Below, piece by piece: positions 25,273-34,179 of a DNA stretch of 64,000 bases. Position numbers and translations under genes: made by a program. The DNA comes from Halomarina ordinaria (lineage in GTDB: Archaea; Halobacteriota; Halobacteria; Halobacteriales; Haloarculaceae). Numbering within the stretch: position 1 is the first letter of the stretch; each line of letters begins with the position of its first letter. The notes under the pieces were generated by a model that was not told the origin of the DNA, made no database searches, and saw only the letters and a program-made list of their open reading frames with translations. Where the stretch lies: contig NZ_JARRAH010000001.1 of the NCBI RefSeq assembly GCF_030553305.1, forward strand, positions 1,798,001 to 1,862,000, read 5' to 3'.

Positions 25273-25950
25273 ATGAGCAAGATAACGTTCCGCGCGGACG
25301 ACGACCTCGTGGCGCGCCTGGAGGGGAGAGACGCCTCCAAGAGCGAGGTCATGCGCGAGGCGCTCCGGGCGTACCTCGACGAGGGGAGCGACGCGCCCGC
25401 GCCGTCGGCGTCCGCCGAGCCCACCGCGTCCGACGCGGGACTCGACCGCGCGGCGCTGGACGCGCTGGTCCGCGAGCGCGTCGACGCGATACTCGCCGAG
25501 CGAAGCGACGACCTCGTCGCGGAGATCGCCGACGCAGTGCTGGCGGAGGTGCGCGCCGGGGGCGGCTACGACGGCCGCCCGGCCGACACGCGGGACGTCA
25601 CGCTCACAATCAACGTCGACGGGGCGACGGCCGTCGACGACCGTAAGACACGCGACGCGGGACGAACGACTGAGCGAGAGACCGAGGCGGAGCGACCCGC
25701 ACGCGGGCGGGAGCGCGACGCACACGACACGAAAGCGGAGCCGACCCGGGCGTCGGAGGGCCGGTCCGACCCGACCTGCGGCCAGTGCGGCGAGGGGCTG
25801 TCCTCGTCGCACGTCTTCTGTCCGAACTGCGGGGAGAAGGCGAACCACCGCGTCTTCTGTGACTGCGGTGACGAGGTCCGCTCGGACTGGAGCTTCTGCC
25901 CGGGATGCGGCCGGAGGACGCCCGCAGCGGACGTCCTCGACCGCCAGTAA
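25273..25950 (+). CDS. cdrL: Ribbon-helix-helix regulator with zinc ribbons (CdrL-like)
   Basis: 225 residues. Residues 1-40 are a ribbon-helix-helix DNA-binding domain (MSKITFRADDDLVARLEGRDASKSEVMREALRAYL). A helical and disordered charged middle follows, then two zinc ribbons in the last 60 residues: CGQCG...CPNCG and CDCG...CPGCG. Lying directly upstream of cdrS-ftsZ2, it matches CdrL (cell division regulator, long) described in haloarchaea. A TATA-like CTTATAG lies about 35 bp before the start. Confidence 0.87.
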   Translation: MSKITFRADDDLVARLEGRDASKSEVMREALRAYLDEGSDAPAPSASAEPTASDAGLDRAALDALVRERVDAILAERSDDLVAEIADAVLAEVRAGGGYDGRPADTRDVTLTINVDGATAVDDRKTRDAGRTTERETEAERPARGRERDAHDTKAEPTRASEGRSDPTCGQCGEGLSSSHVFCPNCGEKANHRVFCDCGDEVRSDWSFCPGCGRRTPAADVLDRQ

Positions 25951-25981
25951 CCCGTCGTGTTTACGACTCGTCCCGAATCGT

Positions 25982-26143
25982 GTCTTACGATATACCGAAG
26001 ATTTATTATACACCAGGGTATGCAAACACCTGCGTAAGACGTTCGTCTTACACGTTGGGTTCGGGGGTCGAAACCCCGACCCGTGGTGCGGTTTGGCGTG
26101 TAAGACGCGCGGGCCGGTGTGACACGGTGGCCCGACGTCTTAC
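25982..26143. promoter_or_regulatory. Five-copy GTCTTAC/GTAAGAC operator array before cdrS-ftsZ2
   Basis: The 7-bp motif occurs at 25982-25988 (GTCTTAC), 26034-26040 (GTAAGAC), 26045-26051 (GTCTTAC), 26100-26106 (GTAAGAC) and 26137-26143 (GTCTTAC). Copies 2 and 3 form an 18-bp palindrome with a 4-bp spacer; copies 4 and 5 form a wider inverted pair. A separate GC hairpin (26057-26082; TCGGGG/CCCCGA) lies between the pairs and could terminate the cdrL transcript. These are likely regulator sites, perhaps for CdrL or CdrS (inference). Confidence 0.65.
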
Positions 26144-26166
26144 CGGACACAAGGGGAAATACAACA

Positions 26167-26343
26167 ATGGAGCGTGTGACACTACGGATTCCGAAGCAGC
26201 AGATAGAAGAGGTCGAACGCATGGTCGAGACGGGTGAGTACCCGAATCGAAGCGAGGCCATCCGGGCCGCCGTGCGTGACATGATCAACGAGGAGAACGC
26301 CGACCGCGGGCGTCAGAACAAACGGCCGTGGGCGAGGGCGTAG
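26167..26343 (+). CDS. cdrS: Ribbon-helix-helix cell-division regulator CdrS
   Basis: A 58-residue protein that is almost entirely one ribbon-helix-helix domain: [21 protein letters not shown] strand and helix, then [16 protein letters not shown]. The dimer would insert the paired N-terminal strands in the DNA major groove. CdrS is known in haloarchaea as the regulator co-transcribed with ftsZ2. Its stop codon is directly followed by the ftsZ2 ATG, so translation is coupled. Upstream in-frame starts would add non-conserved sequence through the last operator copy. Confidence 0.92.
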   Translation: MERVTLRIPKQQIEEVERMVETGEYPNRSEAIRAAVRDMINEENADRGRQNKRPWARA

Positions 26344-27492
26344 ATGCAGGACATCGTCAACTCCGCGCTCGAGAACGCAGAGAAGGAGCAGCGCAAGATG
26401 TCCGACTCGGACGACGACGAGTTCGGCGAACCCCGAATCGTCATCGTCGGCTGCGGTGGCGCGGGTAACAACACCGTCAACCGCCTCTACAACATCGGCG
26501 TCGACGGCGCGGACACCGTCGCCATCAACACCGACAAACAGCACCTCAAGATGATAGAGGCCGACACGAAGATACTCGTCGGCAAGTCCCTGACGGCCGG
26601 TCTCGGCGCCGGCGGCGACCCCGAGATGGGCGAGCGCGCCACCGAGATGGCCCAGGGTACCATCAAGGAGGTGCTCGGCGAGGCGGACCTGGTGTTCGTC
26701 ACCGCCGGCATGGGTGGCGGCACCGGTACCGGCGCCGCGCCCATCGTCGCGAAGATCGCCAAGGAGCAGGGCGCCATCGTCGTCGGCATGGTCTCGACGC
26801 CGTTCAACGTCGAACGCGCCCGCACGGTGAAGGCCGAAGAGGGCCTCGAGAAGCTCCGCAACGAGGCCGACTCCATCATCGTCCTCGACAACAACCGACT
26901 GCTCGACTACGTGCCGAACCTGCCCATCGGCAAGGCCTTCTCCGTGATGGACCAGATCATCGCGGAGACGGTGAAGGGCATCAGCGAGACCATCACCCAG
27001 CCCTCCCTCATCAACCTGGACTACGCGGACATGTCCACCATCATGAACCAGGGCGGCGTCGCGGTGATGCTCGTCGGCGAGACCCAGGACAAGAACAAGA
27101 CCGAGGAAGTGGTCAAGGACGCGATGAACCACCCGCTGCTCGACGTGGACTACCGCGGCGCCTCGGGCGGCCTCGTCCACATCACCGGCGGCCCCGACCT
27201 CACCCTCAAAGAGGCCGAGGGTATCGCCCAGAACATCACCGACCGCCTGGAGGCCAGCGCCAACGTCATCTGGGGCGCGCGCATCCAGGAGGAGTACAAG
27301 GGCAAGGTCCGCGTCATGGCCATCATGACCGGCGTCCAGTCCGCACAGATCCTCGGCCCCACGACCCAGAAGCAGGCCAACGCCTCCCGACAGGCCATCG
27401 AGGACGACGGCCACGAGAACGTCAGTTACGGGGAGACCGACGGCGGCACCTCCCAGCTCGAACAGAACAACGGCCTCGACGTCATCCGGTAA
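26344..27492 (+). CDS. ftsZ2: Tubulin-like cell-division GTPase FtsZ2
   Basis: A 382-residue FtsZ. Nucleotide-binding [16 protein letters not shown] near residue 38, the tubulin signature [13 protein letters not shown] near 120, and the T7 loop region [12 protein letters not shown] with the catalytic acidic residues near 220. The N-terminal extension [19 protein letters not shown] is characteristic of haloarchaeal FtsZ2, which with FtsZ1 builds the midcell ring and is needed for constriction. The gene follows cdrS without a gap. Confidence 0.96.
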   Translation: MQDIVNSALENAEKEQRKMSDSDDDEFGEPRIVIVGCGGAGNNTVNRLYNIGVDGADTVAINTDKQHLKMIEADTKILVGKSLTAGLGAGGDPEMGERATEMAQGTIKEVLGEADLVFVTAGMGGGTGTGAAPIVAKIAKEQGAIVVGMVSTPFNVERARTVKAEEGLEKLRNEADSIIVLDNNRLLDYVPNLPIGKAFSVMDQIIAETVKGISETITQPSLINLDYADMSTIMNQGGVAVMLVGETQDKNKTEEVVKDAMNHPLLDVDYRGASGGLVHITGGPDLTLKEAEGIAQNITDRLEASANVIWGARIQEEYKGKVRVMAIMTGVQSAQILGPTTQKQANASRQAIEDDGHENVSYGETDGGTSQLEQNNGLDVIR

Positions 27493-27555
27493 CCCGGAGA
27501 CGAACGAACACCGGTTCTCTCTCTTTCGACCACCAGCGAGCGCGTTCGACCGACG

Positions 27556-27999
27556 CTACGCGACCGCCTCGCTCTGTGCCTCGACGCGCGCCTTCAGCGC
27601 CGCATTCATCTCCTCGAACCCCCGCTCGACGGCGGGGCCGAACCGCCGGTTGATGGGACCGACGAGGACGCCGCCGAACGTCTCGTCGTGAACGAGCGTC
27701 GTCGTCCCGTCCGGGTGCTCCGTCAGCGCGAAGCGGTGGGTCCCGTCGTAGAGGCCGGGGACGAACAGGCGCCCCTCCCAGCGCAGTTCGTCGCCGTCGG
27801 CCCGGCGGACCACCGGGCGGAAGGTGACCGACCGGCCGCCGGGCGGCGAGAGGTGGACCGTGAGTCGCTCGCCCTTCCGCGGGTGCCCCTCGACCGTCAT
27901 GAAGGGGTTCCACTCGGGGTAGGCCGCGAAGTCCGTGAGGACCCGCCAGACGGCCGCGGGCGAGGCGTCGATGTCGACGCGGGTCGTTATCTCTCGCAT
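27556..27999 (-). CDS. SRPBCC (START-like) family protein
   Basis: 147 residues with the polyketide-cyclase/START-like pattern: N-terminal strand MREITTRVDIDASPAAVWRVLTDFAAYPEWNP, then repeated strands and a long C-terminal helix with VERGFEEMNAALKARVE. Such proteins bind hydrophobic ligands or act as cyclase-like or stress proteins. The start at 27999 gives the standard opening strand. It converges on ftsZ2. Ligand unknown. Confidence 0.85.
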   Translation of the reverse strand: MREITTRVDIDASPAAVWRVLTDFAAYPEWNPFMTVEGHPRKGERLTVHLSPPGGRSVTFRPVVRRADGDELRWEGRLFVPGLYDGTHRFALTEHPDGTTTLVHDETFGGVLVGPINRRFGPAVERGFEEMNAALKARVEAQSEAVA

Positions 28000-28048
28000 A
28001 CCCTCGGGTATGGGCGGGTGAGAGCATAAACTCGCGCCGAGGGGACCG

Positions 28049-29014
28049 CTACGCGGCGTCGACGGCCTCGACGAGCTGGCACTTCCGGCAGAGCGACCGG
28101 GTCGTCGCGCCGCCACAGCGCTCGCACTCGCGCATCTCCGGGCCGTCGCCTCGGCGATAGCGTTCGGCGGCGATGCCCGCCAGTTCCTCGTAGCCCGCCA
28201 TGATGGAGTGACGGGTGCCGGGGTGGTTCTCCTCCAGGTCAAGCAGGAGGCGCTGTATCTCGCCGCGGTAGGCCTCGCTCGCGTGGGGACACTCGGTGAT
28301 GTGTGCCGGGAGGTCCTTCAGGTGCGCGTAGAGGGCGACCTCCTTCTCGGGGACGTCGCGCAGGGGTTTCGCGCGCGGGACGAGTTCCTCCACCTCCGCG
28401 CGCTCCTCGAAGCTCCCGAGGCTGGCGTCGAAGTGCTTCGCGACCTGCGCGACGTCACCTTCGAGGACGTTCATCAGGGCGGTCTGGGCCTCGTCGTCGA
28501 GGTTGTGGCCGGTGAGGAGTTTGTCGGCGTCGAACTCCGTCGCGTACCGCGAGAGGACGTCCCGGCGGAACACCCCGCAGTAGGCGCAGGGAGCCATCCC
28601 GAGCGGGTCGGACTCGGCGACGTCGTCCATCCGGAGGCCGAACTCCTCCTCGTAGGTGACGAGTTCGTGGCGCAGGTCGAGCGCCTCGACGAGGTCGAGG
28701 CAGGCGTCGACGGACTCGTCGCGGTAGCCCTCGATGCCCTCGTGGATGGTGAGCGCGAGGAGTTCGACGCGGGGGTCCTTCGCGAACGTCTCGTGGAGGA
28801 TGTGGGTGAGGACGACGCTGTCCTTCCCGCCGGAGAGGCCGACGACCCACGTCTCGGGGTCGTCCGGGGTCGCGTCCGGCGAGAGCAGCGCGTCCTCGCG
28901 GATGCGGCGCCTGACGCGCTTCTCGACCGACCGGCAGAAGTGTTTCTCGCAGAGGTGCAGCCCAGAGTAGGCGGCGTGCATCACCGCCGGATTGCCGCAC
29001 TTATCACAGTCCAT
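28049..29014 (-). CDS. ncsA: tRNA 2-thiolation protein (NcsA/TtuA/Ctu1-like)
   Basis: A 321-residue PP-loop ATPase. The N-terminal zinc finger begins MDCDKCG, the ATP pyrophosphatase loop is SGGKDS at 61-66, the catalytic CAYCG lies near 142, and a C-terminal zinc finger reads CERCGG...CRKCQ. It activates U34 (or U54) of tRNAs by adenylation for transfer of sulfur carried by a ubiquitin-like SAMP protein. Length is typical. Confidence 0.93.
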   Translation of the reverse strand: MDCDKCGNPAVMHAAYSGLHLCEKHFCRSVEKRVRRRIREDALLSPDATPDDPETWVVGLSGGKDSVVLTHILHETFAKDPRVELLALTIHEGIEGYRDESVDACLDLVEALDLRHELVTYEEEFGLRMDDVAESDPLGMAPCAYCGVFRRDVLSRYATEFDADKLLTGHNLDDEAQTALMNVLEGDVAQVAKHFDASLGSFEERAEVEELVPRAKPLRDVPEKEVALYAHLKDLPAHITECPHASEAYRGEIQRLLLDLEENHPGTRHSIMAGYEELAGIAAERYRRGDGPEMRECERCGGATTRSLCRKCQLVEAVDAA

Positions 29015-29070
29015 TGCCCCTCGCTATCGGACCGACGACAATCACGGTTACGGGTCGCGAGAGGGGAGAA

Positions 29071-29448
29071 TCAGTCGGTCGTCGGTTCTTCGGGGTCGGA
29101 GCCGTTCGTCGCGCCCTCCTCGTCGAACGCCGTGAGGACGACGGCCGCGAGGCCGCCCATCACCACGCAGAGCACCGCGAGGATGGCCGCGGCGACGAGC
29201 TGGAGGCGGACGAGTTCGGAGACGACCACCACCGCCGACGCGAGCAGGAACGCCCCCGTCGGTGAGGGGAGCTGCGGCGCGACGCCCGCGAGCACCCCGG
29301 TTCGCCGCCCGACGGCCACGAGAACGGCGGTGAGCAGGATGACGAGGATGATGTCGACGCTGAGCACCATGAACAGCTCGGTGGCGGCGAGCGACGACGA
29401 GTCCGACTGCGCCACGGGCGAGACCGCCCCGACCGGCGAGGGAGCCAT
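29071..29448 (-). CDS. Small integral membrane protein
   Basis: 125 residues starting MAPSPVGAVS, with three hydrophobic helices (about 24-47, 62-80 and 84-108) and a short acidic tail. The start at 29448 is the nearest ATG before the first helix; upstream sequence is arginine-rich. Lies just upstream of ncsA in the same direction but with its own gap. No family recognised. Confidence 0.65.
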   Translation of the reverse strand: MAPSPVGAVSPVAQSDSSSLAATELFMVLSVDIILVILLTAVLVAVGRRTGVLAGVAPQLPSPTGAFLLASAVVVVSELVRLQLVAAAILAVLCVVMGGLAAVVLTAFDEEGATNGSDPEEPTTD

Positions 29449-29597
29449 GCCCGAAGCCAGCGCACCCGGGGTGAAATACTTCGCGGCCACGTGTCGCACG
29501 GTGCGTCCCTTCGGCGGCGTGATAGTTCGCGTCCCGGACGTGCGACGGGTCGACGCGGGGAGAAACGGTTTTTCGCGTCGCCGGTCTACTCGGGACG

Positions 29598-30251
29598 ATG
29601 TCTGCGCTCTCCCGCGAGGCGGCCGTTTCCCGCGTCGCACGACTGGTCAAGGCCGTCGAACGCGAGACCATGCCCGTCCCCGTCCGCGAGGTGTGGGTGT
29701 ACGGCGACGTCGCGCTCGGCCTCGACCCGGTCGAGCGCCTCGACGTCTACCTCACGAAGGACCTCCTGTTCCACGGCGACGCCGACCGCGAGGCCGAGTT
29801 CGAGGCCAGCCACGGCGTGAAAGGGGTGGGAAAGACCGTCTCGGCCGCGTGGGCCGACGAGCACCCCGACGCCATCCGCGCCAACCACAGCGGGCACGTC
29901 GCCCCCGAGCAGTGCCTCGCCGCCCACCTCCTCGCGCCCGACGAACCGGTCCACCTGGAGGTGTGCAACACCGGCTTCGAGAACAACGTCACCCAGCGGC
30001 TGAAGGGGGCGCGAGCACGGGGGGCCTACGAGCAGATACTCGACCCGCGGGGGGTCTGTCTGTGGGTCGACGGCACCCGCTCGGAGACGGCGTTCGAGAA
30101 ACTGCGGGCGGGCGACCTCGTCTTCCCGACCCTCTCCGATTCGCTCTCGATGCTCGGGATGGACGACGAGGAGGCGGCCGACGCGGCCGACGCGCTCCGC
30201 GCCTACCGGGCCGAACAGGAGGGGATGACCGTCCGCGGCGACGTGGTCTGA
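29598..30251 (+). CDS. Haloarchaeal hypothetical protein (DUF7095-like)
   Basis: 217 residues, MSALSREAAVSRVARLVKAVE opening, then strands such as EVWVYGDVALGLDPVERLDVYLTKDLLF, a Cys/His-containing middle (HSGHVAPEQCLAAHLL) and an acidic end. The fold and role are unknown to me; I recall the family as widespread in haloarchaea. No membrane helix. Convergent with the methyltransferase at 30360. Confidence 0.72.
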   Translation: MSALSREAAVSRVARLVKAVERETMPVPVREVWVYGDVALGLDPVERLDVYLTKDLLFHGDADREAEFEASHGVKGVGKTVSAAWADEHPDAIRANHSGHVAPEQCLAAHLLAPDEPVHLEVCNTGFENNVTQRLKGARARGAYEQILDPRGVCLWVDGTRSETAFEKLRAGDLVFPTLSDSLSMLGMDDEEAADAADALRAYRAEQEGMTVRGDVV

Positions 30252-30300
30252 GGGTTTATGTTCGAGGAGGGGACCAGCGTCGCCGTGTCCTGAGACGGAC

Positions 30301-30338
30301 CGCGAGGCGCCCGCGGGAGCGCGACGCCACGCCTCGCG
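30301..30338. terminator. Hairpin between convergent genes
   Basis: CGCGAGGCG (30301-30309) pairs perfectly with CGCCTCGCG (30330-30338) in the 108-bp gap between two converging genes. There is no T-run, so it could be a bidirectional structural terminator or mRNA end-stabiliser; the placement is the main argument. Confidence 0.4.
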
Positions 30339-30359
30339 GGCGGGGTCGGCGTCGCCTGT

Positions 30360-31169
30360 TCACTCTCTCCCCACCCGCCCGACCGTCACGTGGAACGGGA
30401 CCACCTCGCGCCGCCGGTACTCGCCGTTCGCCATCTGTTCGACGGCGACGCGCCCCATCTCGCGCCACTCCCGTCTGAGCGCGTCGTACTCCGCCTCGGT
30501 CAACCCTCCCGAGAGCAACGTCTCGCGCTGGTCGCGCAGGCGCGACCCCGTCGCCTTCCGCTTCGCCCCCTCGAGCGCCGCGTCGTCGTAGGGTGGTTCG
30601 ACGACCCGCTCGTGGTCGTAGCGGCGCGTCTCCACGTCCACGAGGCCAGCCTCCTCGAACAGCCCCGGGACCGACCCGAGGGTCACGTCCGTCGGAACGC
30701 CCGCGACGTAGCGCTCGCGGGCACGGGCGGTGAGGTGCGTCTCCGCCTCGACGCTCGACTCGACGCGCACGGCCCCGTTGTCGGGTTCGACGACCGCCAC
30801 GAGGTCGCTCGAAGCGCGGCGGAACTCCCCCACAGCGGCGACCGGGTCGGGGAGGTTGACGAGGAGCGCCTGACAGACCACCAGGTCGGCCCGCCCGTCG
30901 GCGACGGGCAGCGAGAGGGCGTCGGCCCGTACGGGCGCGACCGTCGCGGGGACCCTCCCGAGGAGCGCGGCGTCCCGGTCGAGGCCGACGACGCGCGCGT
31001 CGGGCGGGGTCTCCTCGGCCAGCACCGTCGCGAGCGCGCCCGTCCCGCAACCGACGTCGAGGACCACCTCGCGGTCGGCGAGCGAGAGCGGCGCGAGCGC
31101 CGCGCGGGAGTCCTCGTCCCACATGCCCGCGCGCGTGTCCGACAGGTAATCGGCGGAGAACCGTCGCAT
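30360..31169 (-). CDS. SAM-dependent methyltransferase
   Basis: A 269-residue class I methyltransferase: SAM motif I VVLDVGCGTGALATVLAEE near residue 35, motif II acidic VVGLDRDAALLGRVP near 58, motif post-II ADLVVCQALLVNLPDP near 92. The C-terminal half carries the substrate cap, which does not match a family I know. It could methylate a quinone, lipid or small molecule. Alone in its transcription unit. Confidence 0.87.
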   Translation of the reverse strand: MRRFSADYLSDTRAGMWDEDSRAALAPLSLADREVVLDVGCGTGALATVLAEETPPDARVVGLDRDAALLGRVPATVAPVRADALSLPVADGRADLVVCQALLVNLPDPVAAVGEFRRASSDLVAVVEPDNGAVRVESSVEAETHLTARARERYVAGVPTDVTLGSVPGLFEEAGLVDVETRRYDHERVVEPPYDDAALEGAKRKATGSRLRDQRETLLSGGLTEAEYDALRREWREMGRVAVEQMANGEYRRREVVPFHVTVGRVGRE

Positions 31170-31220
31170 CGCTCGTCGATGGGCGGGCGACGACGAAAAC
31201 GCTGGGGGTATTCCGGCGGT

Positions 31221-31583
31221 TCAGGCCGCGGCGTCGACGAGGCGGCGCCCCGCGTAGAGCAGCGCCGCGCCGGCGGCCGAGACGAGTGCGACCGTCGGGT
31301 CGAACTCGTCGGCCGCGAGGACGACCGACACCTCGACGACGGTTGCGAGCGCGCCGACCGCCGCGACGAACAGCACCGCGTGCCGGGGAGACGCGAGGCG
31401 CTCGCGCAGCAGGGCGGCGAGGAGGAGTGCGAAGCCGAACGGGACCGCGAGCAGCAGCAACGCGGCCTGTGCGTACGTCTCGCCGGTGATGGTGACGAAC
31501 GCGTCGACGCCCGCCGCGACGAGACCGCAGACCACGGCACCGCCGAGCAGCAGGCTGGGAGGGAGGCGAGCGGGGGAGGGCAT
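31221..31583 (-). CDS. Four-helix membrane protein
   Basis: 120 residues with four predicted transmembrane helices (about 8-28, 36-58, 67-90 and 97-116), short loops, and acidic residues at the loop EFDPT. No catalytic motif. Neighbouring genes on both sides are unrelated. Function unknown. Confidence 0.68.
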   Translation of the reverse strand: MPSPARLPPSLLLGGAVVCGLVAAGVDAFVTITGETYAQAALLLLAVPFGFALLLAALLRERLASPRHAVLFVAAVGALATVVEVSVVLAADEFDPTVALVSAAGAALLYAGRRLVDAAA

Positions 31584-31655
31584 CGACCCGACCGACGTGG
31601 TGTCAGGGCATAAGTATTTATTATCGAGGGGGAGGGTTCGGGTGGCGAGCGGCGG

Positions 31656-32489
31656 TCACTCCCCGCGGAGTTCGCGGACCCGCTGGATGTTCCACTCGAA
31701 GCTCTTGCCGTCCTCGGTGGGCGTCTCGAGGACGAGCGGGACGTCCTCGACGCGCGGGTCGTTGACGAGCGTCTCCATCCCCCCGACGCCGATCTCGCCC
31801 TCGCCGATGTGGGCGTGTTCGTCCTTGTTCGTCCCGCAGGCGTGCTTCGAGTCGTTGAGGTGGATGCACCGGAGGTGGTCGAGGCCGACGACGTCGTCGA
31901 ACTCGGTGAGCGAGGCCTTCACGCCCTTCGCGGTGGAGAGGTCGTAGCCCGCGGCGAAGGCGTGGGCGGTGTCGAGACAGACGTCGAGGGCCTGTGTGCT
32001 GTCGTCGAGGACGGTCGCGAGGTGTTCGAAGTCGCCACCGAGTTTGGTGCCGCTGCCCGCGTCGGACTCGACGAGGACGGTCACGTCGTCGGGCACGTCG
32101 AGTTCGTCGAGCGCGCTCGCGGCGTTCGCGAGGCCGTTCTCGACGCCGGCGCCGGTGTGCGCGCCGAGGTGGACGTTGACGTAGGGGATGTCGAGCTTCG
32201 CGGCCGCGTCGACCTCCTTCTGCATGGAGTCGACGGACTTCGCACGCAGGTCGTCCTTCGGCGTACAGAGGTTGACGAGGTACGACGAGTGGATGACCCA
32301 CGGGCCGTCGAGGTTCGCTTCGGTCCCTGTGCGGAAGGCCTCGGCCTCCTCGTCGCCGATGTTGGGGTCCTGCCACACCTGCGGGGAGTGGGTGAATATC
32401 TGTCCGCAGTTCCCGCCGACGGCGACCTCGTTGCCGACGGCGTTGTCGACGCCGCCCGCGATGGAGACGTGCGCTCCGACTCTGAGCAT
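31656..32489 (-). CDS. nfo: Endonuclease IV (AP endonuclease)
   Basis: A 277-residue TIM-barrel repair enzyme that cuts the backbone 5' to abasic sites. It begins [17 protein letters not shown]. The three-zinc ligands are recognisable: HSSYLVN near residue 69, VHLGAHTG near 107, VESDAGSG near 140, [11 protein letters not shown] near 172 and [26 protein letters not shown] near 208-233. Normal length for the family. Confidence 0.95.
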   Translation of the reverse strand: MLRVGAHVSIAGGVDNAVGNEVAVGGNCGQIFTHSPQVWQDPNIGDEEAEAFRTGTEANLDGPWVIHSSYLVNLCTPKDDLRAKSVDSMQKEVDAAAKLDIPYVNVHLGAHTGAGVENGLANAASALDELDVPDDVTVLVESDAGSGTKLGGDFEHLATVLDDSTQALDVCLDTAHAFAAGYDLSTAKGVKASLTEFDDVVGLDHLRCIHLNDSKHACGTNKDEHAHIGEGEIGVGGMETLVNDPRVEDVPLVLETPTEDGKSFEWNIQRVRELRGE

Positions 32490-32556
32490 TGGTGGCTGAA
32501 CCTACTCCGACGGCGATATAGGGACTTCGGAACGCGTACGCGAGGACGGGGGCGGT

Positions 32557-33408
32557 TCAGCGGCCCGCGAGGGGGTCCTCGCGCCTGCGGTTCCAGGCCT
32601 CGCTCGCGAACTTCGCCTCGGCGATGTCGGCGGCGCGGTCGAGTTCGGCGTCGGTCCACGTCCCCTCCTCGGCGTCCGCCCACGCGCGGAGTGACTCCTC
32701 TAGCGTCTCGACGGCCGCCCCGCGCGAGACGTCGGCGTGTTCGTCGAGCGCGGTGACGCGCTCGCGGAACGCCTCGGGGGTCACCGGCGGGTCGGTGAAA
32801 CAGCCGAGGGTCCGCTCGGCGCGCGCGGAGTAGGTGAGCGAGCCGTGCTGGATGACGCTGTCGCGCCGGCGGTACTGGGCGTTCCCCGAGAGCTTTCGAC
32901 CCTCGTGGACGACGTCGTGGGCGGGGTGCAGTTCCCGGAGGTAGCAGGCGGGGTGGTACAGTTCGGGGTGCTCACGCTCCGCGAACCCGGCAGGGACACC
33001 CACTGCGGCGCAGGCGTCGAGCAGCGGCCGACAGAGCAGGTCGTAGGTCTCCATGAGGTCGCCCGGTAACTCGGCGGCGGGTGCGATGATGGAGTAGGAG
33101 ATGTCGCCCTCGTGGTCGTGGTAGATGGCGCCGCCGCCGGTCGGCCGGCGGGTGACGGTGATTCCCTCGCGCTCGCAGAACGCCCAGTCGACGTCCGCGG
33201 GGTCCTGCCGGTAGCCGAGCGAGAGGGTGCTCGGCGCCCACTGGTAGACGCGGACGGTCCGCGGACCGCCCGCGGCGGCGGTCTCGGCGGCTACCGCGTC
33301 GAGTGCCATACACATCGGCCCGGGGCGGGCCTCCTCGCGGACGAGTCGCCACTCGCGGTCGGCGAGCGGTCCTCGCTCGCGCTCCTCCTGCTCGACCTCG
33401 GCTGTCAT
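32557..33408 (-). CDS. lplA: Lipoate-protein ligase A family protein
   Basis: 283 residues. Family motifs: VYQWAPSTLSLGYRQD near residue 55, TRRPTGGGAIYHDHEGDISYSI near 88 and the Lys-containing HEGRKLSGNAQYRRR near 165. It attaches lipoyl (or octanoyl) groups to 2-oxoacid dehydrogenase or GcvH proteins. Start ATG 33408 gives MTAEVEQEERERG. No second lipoylation gene is adjacent. Confidence 0.9.
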   Translation of the reverse strand: MTAEVEQEERERGPLADREWRLVREEARPGPMCMALDAVAAETAAAGGPRTVRVYQWAPSTLSLGYRQDPADVDWAFCEREGITVTRRPTGGGAIYHDHEGDISYSIIAPAAELPGDLMETYDLLCRPLLDACAAVGVPAGFAEREHPELYHPACYLRELHPAHDVVHEGRKLSGNAQYRRRDSVIQHGSLTYSARAERTLGCFTDPPVTPEAFRERVTALDEHADVSRGAAVETLEESLRAWADAEEGTWTDAELDRAADIAEAKFASEAWNRRREDPLAGR

Positions 33409-33512
33409 ACCCGTTAGAGTGGAGCGCTCCGGGAAAGCGATTGCGCCGCGGGGGTCGTAGCGGGACGGCACGCCGCCGTCCCCCACGGCGGGCGAGGAGC
33501 CCCGAGGCCTCA

Positions 33513-33530
33513 GCTAAAGGCATCTTTAGC
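33513..33530. promoter_or_regulatory. Palindromic operator upstream of the proteasome operon
   Basis: A perfect inverted repeat GCTAAAG-GCAT-CTTTAGC lies immediately upstream of the promoter element ACTTATCC (about 33534-33542), which sits ~25 bp before the psmB ATG as expected for a leaderless transcript. A repressor or activator bound here would cover the TFB recognition side of the promoter. Confidence 0.55.
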
Positions 33531-33564
33531 GAGTACTTATCCGGCGCGCGCCCCGAGGGGAGGT

Positions 33565-34179
33565 ATGAACGACGATGTGGTGACGAAGACCGGCACCACC
33601 ACGGTCGGCCTCGCGACGAGCGAGGGAGTCGTGCTGGCCGCGGACCGCCGGGCCAGCCTCGGCGGTCGGTTCGTCTCCAACAAGCAGGCGATGAAAATCG
33701 AGCAGGTCCACCCCCGGGCGGCGGTCACGATGGCCGGGTCCGTCGGCGGCGCCCAGGCGTTCATCCGCCAGTTGCGCGCCTCGGCGAACCTCTACGAGGC
33801 GCGCCGCGGCGAGCCGATGGACGTGGACGCGCTCGCCCAGACCGCCGGCCAGCTCCTGCGCGGGATGCCCGCGAGCCCCGTCCTCGGCGGGGTCGACGCC
33901 GACGGGGAGGCACGCGTGTTCAGTATCGACGGCGCCGGTGGCGTCCTCGAGGACGCCTACAGCGCCAGCGGGAGCGGCATGACCCTCGCGACGGGGGCGC
34001 TCGAACGCCTCTACCGCGACGACCTCACCCTCGAGGAGGGGGTCGAGGTGGCGGCCGAGGCGGTCGACAGCGCGCTCGAACGCGACACCGCAAGCGGAAA
34101 CGGCATAACCGTCGCGCGTATCACCGCCGACGGCGTGAACATCGACACCTACGACGACGTCACGGAGGCACTCGCATGA
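33565..34179 (+). CDS. psmB: Proteasome beta subunit with very short propeptide
   Basis: A 204-residue 20S proteasome beta subunit. The catalytic Thr is exposed by cleavage at KTG/TTTVG, leaving a propeptide of only 10 residues; the main Haloferax PsmB, as I recall it, has about 49. The active-site Asp (AADRR) and a Lys (QAMKIEQ, one position later than usual) and DTASGNGI are present. The leaderless promoter supports this start. Next to psmA it probably forms a paralogous core, but other copies cannot be seen in this window. Confidence 0.9.
   Translation: MNDDVVTKTGTTTVGLATSEGVVLAADRRASLGGRFVSNKQAMKIEQVHPRAAVTMAGSVGGAQAFIRQLRASANLYEARRGEPMDVDALAQTAGQLLRGMPASPVLGGVDADGEARVFSIDGAGGVLEDAYSASGSGMTLATGALERLYRDDLTLEEGVEVAAEAVDSALERDTASGNGITVARITADGVNIDTYDDVTEALA

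Noticed and set aside
26057-26082. TCGGGG-GTCGAAA-CCCCGA hairpin looked at as a tRNA T-arm
   Set aside because: The loop does not fit the T-loop consensus in either strand and no acceptor, D or anticodon arms are present.
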